Assembly (NCBI GenBank): GCA_028532915.1
Contig: JAQQAI010000009.1
Coordinates: 1 to 32,056 of the forward strand
Source: Sphaerochaetaceae bacterium
Lineage (GTDB): Bacteria > Spirochaetota > Spirochaetia > Sphaerochaetales > Sphaerochaetaceae
Length of the DNA: 32,056 nucleotides
Direction: 5' to 3'
In this document: piece after piece, positions 1-7,345 of the stretch
Position numbering within the stretch: position 1 is the stretch's first letter
Layout of the letters: the number at the start of each line of letters is the position of its first letter
The notes under the pieces: model-generated
Database searches by the model: none
Seen by the model: the letters and a program-made list of their open reading frames with translations, nothing else
What the model was told of the DNA's origin: nothing
Position numbers and translations under genes: made by a program

Positions 1-169
1 TTCCGCCTGATGCCATTCCTGCGGCGGCATTGACCATTCCGAGCTCTGCGATTCCCATATTGAAATATCGTTCTGGAAATTCTTTGCCGAACAGAATCGA
101 AGATGTCGATCCTCCGATATCGGCCTCGAAGACCGCAAAATTCTTATCGACCGCACCATACTCTTTCAT
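1..169 (-). CDS. transketolase C-terminal subunit, partial (3' end beyond left edge)
   Basis: Only the first 56 codons are present. They read MKEYGAVDKNFAVFEADIGG and continue to FNMGIAELGMVNAAAGMASGG, the start of the pyrimidine-binding half of a split transketolase; the Glu in GIAEL corresponds to the catalytic glutamate that activates thiamine diphosphate. ATG at 169 gives an N-terminus about 10-15 residues shorter than the other two such subunits in this window. The frame stays open upstream to a TGA at 203-205 and includes GTG at 173-175 and TTG at 179-181; the upstream residues (IFQLGVR) resemble the missing helix, so the true start may be TTG 181 or the N-terminus may be damaged. The gene is divergent from the isomerase at 387 and is a third transketolase in this window. 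Its partner subunit is not visible. Confidence 0.8.
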   Translation of the reverse strand, partial: MKEYGAVDKNFAVFEADIGGSTSSILFGKEFPERYFNMGIAELGMVNAAAGMASGG

Positions 170-237
170 CCGCACCCCCAATTGAAAAATTCCTGCAGCA
201 ATTCACTTTTTTACTAGGAGGAACCGGTAACTCATCA

Positions 238-285
238 TTGACATGAGAGTATTCCTATGTTTTACTTACTTAATGAAAGTAATTA
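238..285 (+). promoter_or_regulatory. promoter with ROK-type operator for the sugar isomerase gene
   Basis: TTGACA at 238-243 and TTTACT at 261-266 are separated by exactly 17 nt. Overlapping the -10 box is an inverted repeat: TACTTACTT (263-271), 5-nt spacer, AAGTAATTA (277-285), with one mismatch between the arms. The same repeat with the same spacer recurs at 10819-10841, 12151-12173 and 15396-15418. Transcription would begin near 272, giving an untranslated leader of about 115 nt before the ATG at 387. Assignment to the ROK protein at 10902-12080 is inference. Confidence 0.75.
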
Positions 286-386
286 GAAAAAGCATCTTGA
301 GAGATATCCCTGCACGGCCTTTACCCTCAGCACGGAAATCATCTCTTACGGTTCGAGTCATATAAACAAGAGGAAGGATACATATT

Positions 387-1703
387 ATGAAAGAACGGAT
401 TACCCTGGGAGTCGTCGCCCTGGCGAGAACGACATTCGACTACAAAGCGGCAAAGGAACTCTATTCAAATATTCTCAAAGATCTGAAAGGTCTGGAGAAT
501 GTAGATCTTGCGGCAATAGAAGATCAGATCATAGAAGTCGAAGATGCGAAGAAAGCCGCACGAGAACTTGCAGCGGCTCAGATTGACGGACTTGTTGTGA
601 TCAGCAGTACCTTCCATCTGGGACATCTCGTCCTTGAACTGGACAAGGTCCTTCATAAACCGATTCTGCTGTGGGGACTCCCTGAATTACCATATAACGG
701 AGGGAAGATCAGACTCAATTCGGTATGCGGTGTCAATCTGAACTCTTCAAATCTCTACAAAAGCGGAATCAAGAACTATCATGTCTGTGTAGGTTCCGAG
801 ATAGATTCAGACTGGGTGGATGCCATCAGAATCTCCGCGGCATTCAACAAAACCAACCTCGGAGTCCTCGGATACCGTGCAAAGGGGTTTTTCAATCTCG
901 GAGTCTACGATCTCAATGTCTATTCAGATCTGGGTATTCTTCTGAACCATTATGAATTGTCTCAGGTATGGGAATACAAAGTCGATGAAGAAGAAATCGA
1001 ACAGAGAAAGAAACAGGTTCTTGAAACCTTTGATGTCAAAGAACTGAACGAGTTCCAGATCAATAAAGTTGCAGAACTCACTGCAAAACTGGGCAGATTC
1101 ATGAAAGACAACTCACTTACAGCTCTGGCAGTAAGATGCTGGCCCGAATTCGCCGGAGAATTCGGCATCTCCCCCTGTGCAGCGATGTCAATCTTACAAA
1201 GTGAACACAACATTCTCAGCTGCGAAGGAGATATCGAGGGAGCACTTTCAATGATCGCCCATAGAGCTGTAGGTGGAGAAACACCCTATCTGTTCGATTT
1301 CTCTCAGGTTGATTTTGAAGAAAACACTGCACTTTTGTGGCATTGCGGTGTAGCCCCCTGCAATCTCTGGGACGGAGTGTGTACACGATCGCTGTCCACA
1401 TACTTTGCAGGCGGAAAGGGTGTGACAGCTGATTTTGTCCTGAAGAATGGGGATTTCTCTGTTGTCCGGTTAGATTCGGACAGAACCACCTACCGGGTAT
1501 TCCTGGCTTCCGGTTCAGTCATTCCGATGAAAAAGGAACTCAGAGGAACCTATATGAAAGCCAGGTTCACCAAACCTGTCGATGAGATGTTGAGAATCGT
1601 CACCGAAAACGGAATCGCTCATCATGCATCGGTCGTATACGGAGATTTCTTGAAACCATTTAGAATATTTGCAAAGATAAAAGGATGGCAGGTCATCGAA
1701 TAA
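387..1703 (+). CDS. sqvD: fucose/arabinose-isomerase-fold sugar isomerase, candidate sulfoquinovose isomerase
   Basis: A 438-residue protein of the L-fucose isomerase-like family. Typical pieces are CWPEF at 251-255, ISPCAAMS at 261-268, CEGDIEGA at 279-286 and WHCG at 318-321; the acidic residues in the CWPEF and CEGD motifs are where this family places its metal/active-site ligands. The family interconverts aldoses and ketoses. In sulfo-transaldolase and sulfo-transketolase clusters the SQ to 6-deoxy-6-sulfofructose isomerase (SqvD) is of this type, and the neighbours (split transketolase, RpiB-like isomerase, acylating aldehyde dehydrogenase, CoA ligase) fit that role. The start is ATG with AAGGA about 9 nt upstream. 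The gene leads a two-gene plus-strand unit behind the operator at 263-285. Family membership is strong; SQ as substrate is inferred from context. Confidence 0.75.
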   Translation: MKERITLGVVALARTTFDYKAAKELYSNILKDLKGLENVDLAAIEDQIIEVEDAKKAARELAAAQIDGLVVISSTFHLGHLVLELDKVLHKPILLWGLPELPYNGGKIRLNSVCGVNLNSSNLYKSGIKNYHVCVGSEIDSDWVDAIRISAAFNKTNLGVLGYRAKGFFNLGVYDLNVYSDLGILLNHYELSQVWEYKVDEEEIEQRKKQVLETFDVKELNEFQINKVAELTAKLGRFMKDNSLTALAVRCWPEFAGEFGISPCAAMSILQSEHNILSCEGDIEGALSMIAHRAVGGETPYLFDFSQVDFEENTALLWHCGVAPCNLWDGVCTRSLSTYFAGGKGVTADFVLKNGDFSVVRLDSDRTTYRVFLASGSVIPMKKELRGTYMKARFTKPVDEMLRIVTENGIAHHASVVYGDFLKPFRIFAKIKGWQVIE

Positions 1704-1722
1704 CCGGGACCGGATGAAACGC

Positions 1723-1741
1723 GACCCGTCTTTGACGGGTC
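1723..1741 (+). terminator. intercistronic hairpin between isomerase and DUF4867 genes
   Basis: GACCCGTC (1723-1730), loop TTT, GACGGGTC (1734-1741): a perfect 8-bp stem 20 nt after the isomerase stop. The T run (GTTTTTG, about 1754-1760) is too distant for a classical intrinsic terminator, so this may be a partial terminator or an mRNA-stabilising hairpin within the operon. Confidence 0.5.
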
Positions 1742-1771
1742 TCCTGCCTCATCGTTTTTGGAGAAATTATT

Positions 1772-2422
1772 ATGATAAAGACAATTCAGAACATGAATCC
1801 CGACAAAGAGATCAGACCTGTTACAGATCCTTCGGTATCCCGATACGGATATGTGATGAGAAACATTGAAACGGAGTCTCTGATCGAGCTCTCTCTGTCC
1901 CTGTTTGAGGACAAAGAAGGGACTCAGTATATACCATCAGATCAGAGGATGGAGGCTCTTCCTGTTAAATCATCTCTAGAACGTCTCGCCTTCGGAGAGC
2001 TTCCGATTCAGGTAGGATGTTGCTACGGAATGAATCATCATCTGAACGGAATGGAATATCATGCAACCAACGAACTCATCATCGCTGCAACAGATCTGGT
2101 ACTCATGCTGGGAAAGGTTCAGGATATCAGAGAGGACGGGACATGGCATTCGGCCAATACTGAATTCTACTACATGAACAAAGGAGAAGCTCTGGTAATC
2201 TACTCCTCAACACTCCATCTGGCACCATGCAGAGTATCAGAAGACCCGTTTAATGCCATCATTGTCCTTCCCAAGGGCACGAACGAGGCATTGTCGGGAG
2301 AACCTCATTCGACATTGTTCAAAAATAATAAGTGGATGCTTGCCCATCAGGAAGGCCCTGCAGCGAAAAACGGGGCTCTCGTGAAGACCGTCGGAGTCAA
2401 CATCGAACTTACCGTAAATTAG
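1772..2422 (+). CDS. DUF4867-family protein, sugar-operon associated
   Basis: A 216-residue soluble protein with no signal peptide or membrane segment. The segments PIQVGCCYGMNHHLNGMEYH (residues about 77-96), ATDLVLMLGKV, STLHLAPC, VLPKGTN and NNKWMLAHQE are the conserved blocks I associate with DUF4867, a cupin-like family of unknown biochemical function often found next to sugar isomerases. Conserved His and Glu in GMNHH/EYH suggest a metal or sugar-binding pocket, but this is inference. It starts at ATG with GGAG 9 nt upstream, 68 nt after the isomerase, and probably shares its transcript. It converges with the epimerase gene on the other strand with only 13 nt between the stops and no obvious terminator. 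Confidence 0.75.
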   Translation: MIKTIQNMNPDKEIRPVTDPSVSRYGYVMRNIETESLIELSLSLFEDKEGTQYIPSDQRMEALPVKSSLERLAFGELPIQVGCCYGMNHHLNGMEYHATNELIIAATDLVLMLGKVQDIREDGTWHSANTEFYYMNKGEALVIYSSTLHLAPCRVSEDPFNAIIVLPKGTNEALSGEPHSTLFKNNKWMLAHQEGPAAKNGALVKTVGVNIELTVN

Positions 2423-2435
2423 GTATCTCCCCACC

Positions 2436-3452
2436 TCAGCACAGGCCGAGCTTATAGATGGTCGTATGATCGAACGGATGGTCCGCATCATAAATGGTTG
2501 ATGGAAAATGAGGGTTGTTCACACTGTCCGGATAATGCTGAGTCTCGAGACAGAAACCGTGATATTTGCGGTAGGGAATACCGTCAGGAGAAACCCCTGC
2601 TCCATCAAGAGAATTCCCCGTGAAAAATTGTACAGCTTCCAGTGTGGTGAACACCTCGAGTTTTCTTCTGGAGATCGGATCGCAGACGACGGCCAATGGC
2701 TTGGAAAGATCTGTCTTTCCTTTTCTGATCATACAATGATCATATCCTCCGACATCTTTCAGCCCGGATCCGATTCTCTTCGGCAGAGTAAAATCGAACG
2801 GAGTCTTTCTCACTTCGAGTACTCTGCCTGTCGGAATCTTCTCACCATCGGTTTCGACATACCGGTCGCAATCCAGTCTGAGAATATGGGAAAGGATATC
2901 TTTTTCACACGAAAGATTGAAGAATGCGTGATTAGTAATATTCAAAGGTGTTCTTTCAGAACATCTTCCCACATACCGGATTCTCAGTGCGCCATCATCC
3001 TCCAGAGAAAAAGTGACCGACAGATCGACCTCCCCGGGAAACCCCTGGTCTCCATCCTCACTTTTCAGAGAGAGAACTAAACGGTTTTCGAGTATTTCAG
3101 AGTCGAAGATTCTGGAGGAAAACCCATGAACCCCGCTGTGAAGAGTGTGTTTATCATGATCATTGGTCTGCAGAGTATATGTTTTCCCGTCAAGCTGGAA
3201 TGTTCCATTACTTATTCTATTTGCAACACGACCGATAGTGTAGCCGAGATACGTGCTGCTGTTCACATACTCTGAAAGAGTACCATAAGAGAGGAGAACA
3301 TTTCCCATATTCCCGAAAGCATCCTTTCCTGAAAAGGAAACAAGAGCGCCCCCGTAGGTACTTACGGAGACACTATAATCTTGATTGCTTATGGTGTAGA
3401 GATAGACAGTGTTCCCCTCCGGGGTGGTTCCGTGAATCTTCTTTGTTATCAA
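2436..3452 (-). CDS. galM: aldose 1-epimerase (mutarotase), candidate sulfoquinovose mutarotase
   Basis: A 338-residue GalM-family protein interconverting alpha and beta anomers of an aldose. GRVANRI at 74-80, NITNHAFFNL at 171-180 (general-acid His175), GGYDHCM at 235-241 and ETQHYPDS at 303-310 (general-base Glu303) match the family's active-site blocks. The start is TTG at 3452 with GGAG 6 nt upstream; no ATG lies nearby. It is last in the long minus-strand operon, 117 nt after the RpiB-like gene and separated from it by hairpins. A mutarotase is a usual companion of SQ isomerases, which act on one anomer; specificity for SQ rather than glucose or galactose is inferred only from location. 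Confidence 0.85.
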   Translation of the reverse strand: MITKKIHGTTPEGNTVYLYTISNQDYSVSVSTYGGALVSFSGKDAFGNMGNVLLSYGTLSEYVNSSTYLGYTIGRVANRISNGTFQLDGKTYTLQTNDHDKHTLHSGVHGFSSRIFDSEILENRLVLSLKSEDGDQGFPGEVDLSVTFSLEDDGALRIRYVGRCSERTPLNITNHAFFNLSCEKDILSHILRLDCDRYVETDGEKIPTGRVLEVRKTPFDFTLPKRIGSGLKDVGGYDHCMIRKGKTDLSKPLAVVCDPISRRKLEVFTTLEAVQFFTGNSLDGAGVSPDGIPYRKYHGFCLETQHYPDSVNNPHFPSTIYDADHPFDHTTIYKLGLC

Positions 3453-3480
3453 TACAATCTCCAGTGATATAAAAAGAGAG

Positions 3481-3560
3481 CATCCCGGGATGAAGGCAGA
3501 ATCTCACAAATCATGTGAGAGAAAGCATTTCTGCTGTGAAGAGATGCTCCTTCACAGCAG
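3481..3560 (-). repeat. three inverted repeats between rpiB-like and galM genes
   Basis: Within this 117-nt gap are a perfect 11-bp stem (CTGCTGTGAAG at 3531-3541, CTTCACAGCAG at 3550-3560), a perfect 7-bp stem (TCTCACA at 3502-3508, TGTGAGA at 3514-3520) and the 12-bp palindrome CATCCCGGGATG at 3481-3492. On the minus-strand transcript the last is followed by CTCTCTTTTTAT. They could process the mRNA or partly terminate it so that the epimerase is made at a lower level. Confidence 0.55.
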
Positions 3561-3569
3561 ATTCCATGC

Positions 3570-4052
3570 TTATTTGAAATTTTCACCTTCGATCTCTCTG
3601 ACCAGATTGAAATTATCAGTAAGGAAATCTTTTTTGAATTCCATCTTCTCGGTGAACCCGATATTGAGCCATGCTTCTACGATCTGAGTCCCTACAAACG
3701 GAGCTGTTATCCAGCCTCCCATAGTGAGAACATTTGCATTGTTGATGATCTTCCCCCGCTCTCCGGCGAAAACCGTGTCAGCTACCACCGCATAGACACC
3801 TTTGAACTTGTTGGCGATGATTGCCATCCCCTGACCTGTCCCGCATATCAGGATTCCCTTATCAGCTTCCCCCGTCTGAATCGCCCTGGCGACCTTCGGA
3901 GCCTGGACTGTATAAGGTTTCGGAGCGTCTTTCGATTCGATCCCGAAATCGATGACGTTAACATCATCGCGTCCTTTCAAATATTCAACGACAGCCTCTT
4001 TCAGAGGAAAACCTGATAAATCCGATGCTATCGCTATTGTCTGTTTGGCCAT
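3570..4052 (-). CDS. sqwI: RpiB/LacAB-family isomerase, candidate 4-deoxy-4-sulfoerythrose isomerase
   Basis: A 160-residue RpiB/LacAB-fold protein. It has the catalytic cysteine in CGTGQGM (Cys70) and NNANVLTMGG at 104-113. The usual SDHAG phosphate-site motif is changed to SDLSG at 10-14, losing the His, and the C-terminal arginines that hold the phosphate in ribose-5-phosphate isomerase B are not evident. Such changes fit a non-phosphorylated substrate. In the sulfo-TK pathway SqwI, an RpiB relative, converts 4-deoxy-4-sulfoerythrose to 4-deoxy-4-sulfoerythrulose so that transketolase can act a second time. Position directly after the transketolase pair (12-nt gap) supports this. ATG has AAGGAG 8 nt upstream. 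Fold assignment is firm; substrate is inference. Confidence 0.75.
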   Translation of the reverse strand: MAKQTIAIASDLSGFPLKEAVVEYLKGRDDVNVIDFGIESKDAPKPYTVQAPKVARAIQTGEADKGILICGTGQGMAIIANKFKGVYAVVADTVFAGERGKIINNANVLTMGGWITAPFVGTQIVEAWLNIGFTEKMEFKKDFLTDNFNLVREIEGENFK

Positions 4053-4064
4053 TTCATCATCTCC

Positions 4065-5006
4065 TTATTTGTTCTTTTTCTGAAGAACTTCTTTCGCGGC
4101 GGACACTATATCCTTTGCGGTCAGCTTATATTCCTCCATAAGGAAATCAAGCGTACCGACCTGCCCGAACTGATCCTGAGCACCTATCATCCTCATGTAT
4201 GCGGGATATTCTCTGCTCAGCAGCTCGGCAACGGCTCCACCGAGACCGCCGATGACCTGATGGTTCTCACAGGTGACAATACATCCAGTCTTTTTTGCAT
4301 AGGACAACACCAGATCTTCATCCAGAGGTTTTATCGTGTGCATGTCGATAACTGCGGCACTTATCCCTTCTTTCTCCAGCATTTCGGCAGCCTTCAACGC
4401 CTGCGGGACCATGACGAACCCTGCAGCGATAAGAGTCACATCTCTACCGTCTTTGAGAACGATCCCCTTGCCCAGCTCGAATTTCTGGTCTTCCGGATAA
4501 AGAGTCTGCGATCCTTTTCTGTGCATTCTGATATACATAGAACCCTTATGGTCTGCTGCGAGACGGATGATCTGTTCACAGGAAACAGTATCACATGGTT
4601 CGACGATCGTCAGATTCGGAATCAGCCTCATCATACCGACATCTTCAAACGGCATGTGAGTTCCTCCATTAAACTGGGCGGTCACTCCCGGATCGGTACC
4701 CACAAGTTTCACATTCAGCTGAGCATAATTTGCTGAAAGGAAGAACTGGTCAAAGGCTCTTCGTGAAGCAAAAGTACCGAAAGTCGCAGCAAAAGGAATC
4801 TTTCCTTCACTCGATAGACCTGAAGCGACCCCGACGAGATTCGCTTCGGCGACCCCGACGTTAAAAGCCCTTTCCGGATATGCTTCCTTGAAAGGTTTTG
4901 TTCCTGTCGCTCCCATCAGATCAGCTTCCAGCACACAGATATCTTTGTTTACGGACGCAAGATCAATGAGCGTCTCTGTATATACTTGGCGCATGTCCTT
5001 ACCCAT
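4065..5006 (-). CDS. sqwH: transketolase C-terminal subunit, candidate sulfofructose transketolase
   Basis: A 313-residue protein comprising the pyrimidine-binding and C-terminal domains of a split transketolase. NVGVAEANLVG at 49-59 carries the catalytic Glu54 that contacts the thiamine diphosphate pyrimidine; GLGGAVAELLS belongs to the C-terminal domain. It overlaps the N-terminal subunit gene by one base (TAATG), so the two are translationally coupled; AGGAGGTG lies just upstream. Together they should form an alpha2beta2 enzyme moving a ketol unit. In the proposed pathway it acts twice: sulfofructose + glyceraldehyde-3-P to sulfoerythrose + xylulose-5-P, then sulfoerythrulose + glyceraldehyde-3-P to sulfoacetaldehyde + xylulose-5-P. 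The transketolase call is secure; the sulfo-substrate is inferred from neighbours. Confidence 0.85.
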   Translation of the reverse strand: MGKDMRQVYTETLIDLASVNKDICVLEADLMGATGTKPFKEAYPERAFNVGVAEANLVGVASGLSSEGKIPFAATFGTFASRRAFDQFFLSANYAQLNVKLVGTDPGVTAQFNGGTHMPFEDVGMMRLIPNLTIVEPCDTVSCEQIIRLAADHKGSMYIRMHRKGSQTLYPEDQKFELGKGIVLKDGRDVTLIAAGFVMVPQALKAAEMLEKEGISAAVIDMHTIKPLDEDLVLSYAKKTGCIVTCENHQVIGGLGGAVAELLSREYPAYMRMIGAQDQFGQVGTLDFLMEEYKLTAKDIVSAAKEVLQKKNK

Positions 5007-5833
5007 TAGTTCACCTCCTGTAATGCTGAGAGGGCTTCCTTCATCATCTGCTCGGAAACCGGCATATTATGACTTGAAAGCTTTCCTTCAGCGAACGAAC
5101 AACCTTTACCTTTGATCGTGTCCAGAATGATCATCGAAGGCACACCTTTCATGCTCTTTGCAGCCTGAACCGCTTCTTCTATAGCGTTGAAATCGTGACC
5201 GTCTATCTGTTGAGTATGCCAGCCGAACGATTTCCATTTATCGGCGAGACAGTCCAGATTCATCACATCACTTGTCATCCCGTCGATCTGCATCTTGTTG
5301 TAATCAGTGAAAGCAATTAGATTGTCGAGCCTGTACTGTGATGCACTCATTGCAGCTTCCCAGTTCTGTCCTTCGTTGCTTTCTCCATCGCCGATAATCG
5401 CGAACACATGCTGTTCTCTATCGTCAAGTTTCATCGCCAGAGCGATACCCACCGCAGCTGACAGCCCCTGACCGAGCGAACCGGTCGTCATATCAATGCC
5501 GGGTGTACGATTCCTGTCGCAATGACTGGGAAGATTCGTCCCTCCGACATTCAGCGTATCAAGCCATTCGATCGGGAAAAAGCCCTTCATCGCAAGAACA
5601 CTATATAATGCCGGACCGGCATGCCCTTTCGACAGAACGAGTCTGTCCCTGTCAGGATTTCTGGGGTTCTCAGGATTCACACTCATTTCCGAATAATACA
5701 GATACGTCAATATCTCTATGATTGACATAGCTCCCCCGATGTGCCCCACACCAAGATGGCCTATGGACTTTATGGTATTGACACGAGCTTCGCGCGCTTT
5801 ATCATAAAGCTGTTTTAGTTGTTTTTCTGTCAT
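5006..5833 (-). CDS. sqwG: transketolase N-terminal subunit, candidate sulfofructose transketolase
   Basis: A 275-residue ThDP-binding N-terminal half of a split transketolase. GHLGVGHIGGAMS at 25-37, SKGHAGPAL at 68-76, TTGSLGQGL at 116-124 and the ThDP motif starting GDGESNEG at 148-155 and closing with Asn179 in DYNK are all present. The start is ATG at 5833 because GGAGG lies 5 nt upstream and the protein then begins like its family. The reading frame is open further upstream to 6253, but that part lies antisense-frame inside the transporter gene and gives no transketolase-like sequence. The stop overlaps the start of the C-terminal subunit. It sits 41 nt behind the DASS transporter in the same minus-strand operon. 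Confidence 0.88.
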   Translation of the reverse strand: MTEKQLKQLYDKAREARVNTIKSIGHLGVGHIGGAMSIIEILTYLYYSEMSVNPENPRNPDRDRLVLSKGHAGPALYSVLAMKGFFPIEWLDTLNVGGTNLPSHCDRNRTPGIDMTTGSLGQGLSAAVGIALAMKLDDREQHVFAIIGDGESNEGQNWEAAMSASQYRLDNLIAFTDYNKMQIDGMTSDVMNLDCLADKWKSFGWHTQQIDGHDFNAIEEAVQAAKSMKGVPSMIILDTIKGKGCSFAEGKLSSHNMPVSEQMMKEALSALQEVN

Positions 5834-5874
5834 CTTTCCTCCAATATTCCTGTTCATTAAAATTTTTTCTATAT

Positions 5875-7332
5875 TTAGTACACTCCCTGAAGAGTCCCTA
5901 CCCCGAACACGACCGCCGTCACAAGAACAGTCGCGAAAAGTGTCATGACCAGTCCCGATTTCGCAAAATCTGCAATAGAAAAATAGCCTGCCGAGTAGGG
6001 AATCACATTCGTAGGAGATGATGTTACCAGTATGAAAGCAAGCGATGCTACCAAAGACGCCGGCAACGCGACTGAAAGCACCGGCAAATGCAGAGACATA
6101 GCCAGCTCGATCATGATCGGTATAACAATAGTTGCTGTAACAGTGTTGCTTGAGAAGACGATCTTTAAAAGAGACACCATGAGAATGATCACAAATACCA
6201 TAAGAACCGGCGGCAGCGTTCCGATACCTGAAAGCATCACCGTTGAAAGCCATTTAGCCGTTCCCGTCGAGTAGAGTATCATTCCAAGCGATATCCCCGA
6301 CTGGATGAGAAGGATCCCGCTCCAGGAGATTTCCTTTTCGATGTGTTTCCATTTGACCCGACCGACATTAGGAATGAAAAATAGACATGAGGTTAACAAT
6401 ACCGGCATCGAAATAGGTATTGATATCCCCAAAATCTGCTCGAAAAGGGGAGAGGTGAGCCAGAGAAGAACCGTCAAAAGGAAGATCACGAGGGTCACAA
6501 TCTCCTCTCTGCTCATCTTTGAAAGATTCCTGTACTCCTCTTTCATCTCTTCTTTTGTTTTGGAAAGGTATTTCTTCTCGGGCTTGAAAAACATGAGAAG
6601 AACTAGCCAAGCAGCAGGGATTAAAAGACAGGCGGAGGGTATTCCGTACATCATCCACTGTCCGAACGATATCTCGATGCCTGCCATCTCACGTAAAAAC
6701 CCTATGGCAAGTGGGTTCGGACCTGCTCCTGAAGGAGTCGCGATGCCGCCGATTATCGAACCCCATGCACATGCTATAAGCAAAGCCTTCCCGAAATTGC
6801 TCTTCATTGGTTTGACACCCTCTTCCTGCAGTATCCCTACTGCAAGAGGCATCAACATTGCAGAAGCAGCCATTGCGGTCAGCCACATTCCCAGCAAAGT
6901 TCCTGTCAGAAGGAAGCCCAGAATGATATGGGATGTATGGTTTCCCGTCCTTGAAAGGATGAGCATTCCGATCCTTCTGCCGAGTCCCGAAACGGTGATA
7001 AAGGCGGAGAGGATGAGTACGCCCAGAAAAAACGCTACGATATTATTACCGAATCCGAGAGCGACGATATTAATGAAGCTGTCTGTTCTGAACAATGTAA
7101 GAAGGATGATACTCATCAGTCCCGTGATATGGAAAGGAACCGCTTCGGTCATCCATAGAATCAGAGCGAAGGCAAGGACCGCAAGAGATGTCTGACCGCT
7201 TGCTGTAAGTTCGGCCCCCCCTGCAATTCTTAGAGCATCAGGAAAAGGGATAACCTTTATGATAATCATGCAGAGGAAAGCAAGGGACAAATACAGCAGT
7301 TGTCTGTTTTCAACAGAGATCTTTCTTTTCAT
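5875..7332 (-). CDS. DASS (SLC13)-family anion transporter, candidate sulfoacetate exporter
   Basis: A 485-residue polytopic protein with roughly a dozen hydrophobic segments and two family signature loops: TPSGAGPNPLA around residues 205-215 and SNTVTA plus TSSPTNVIP in the C-terminal half. DASS proteins move di- and tricarboxylates, sulfate and other anions coupled to sodium or by exchange. It lies between the CoA ligase that would release sulfoacetate and the transketolase genes, so export of the sulfonate end product is the natural role; import of an anionic substrate cannot be excluded. ATG 7332 is preferred over the TTG one codon earlier; GAGAG lies 7 nt upstream. The gap to the ligase alpha subunit is 13 nt. 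Family: firm; substrate and direction: inference. Confidence 0.85.
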   Translation of the reverse strand: MKRKISVENRQLLYLSLAFLCMIIIKVIPFPDALRIAGGAELTASGQTSLAVLAFALILWMTEAVPFHITGLMSIILLTLFRTDSFINIVALGFGNNIVAFFLGVLILSAFITVSGLGRRIGMLILSRTGNHTSHIILGFLLTGTLLGMWLTAMAASAMLMPLAVGILQEEGVKPMKSNFGKALLIACAWGSIIGGIATPSGAGPNPLAIGFLREMAGIEISFGQWMMYGIPSACLLIPAAWLVLLMFFKPEKKYLSKTKEEMKEEYRNLSKMSREEIVTLVIFLLTVLLWLTSPLFEQILGISIPISMPVLLTSCLFFIPNVGRVKWKHIEKEISWSGILLIQSGISLGMILYSTGTAKWLSTVMLSGIGTLPPVLMVFVIILMVSLLKIVFSSNTVTATIVIPIMIELAMSLHLPVLSVALPASLVASLAFILVTSSPTNVIPYSAGYFSIADFAKSGLVMTLFATVLVTAVVFGVGTLQGVY

Positions 7333-7345
7333 CAATCACTCTCGT

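Noticed and set aside
2508-3080. 190-residue open frame on the plus strand
   Set aside because: It is a shadow of the aldose 1-epimerase on the opposite strand.
3570-4052. Housekeeping ribose-5-phosphate isomerase B
   Set aside because: The phosphate-binding SDHAG motif is changed and the gene is embedded in the pathway operon.
5834-6253. Upstream extension of the transketolase N-terminal subunit to a 415-residue protein
   Set aside because: The extra part overlaps the DASS transporter in another frame, has no transketolase resemblance, and ATG 5833 has a strong ribosome site.
6305-7195. 296-residue open frame on the plus strand
   Set aside because: It is antisense to the DASS transporter, arginine/proline-rich in the manner of shadow frames, and has no recognisable domain or ribosome site.
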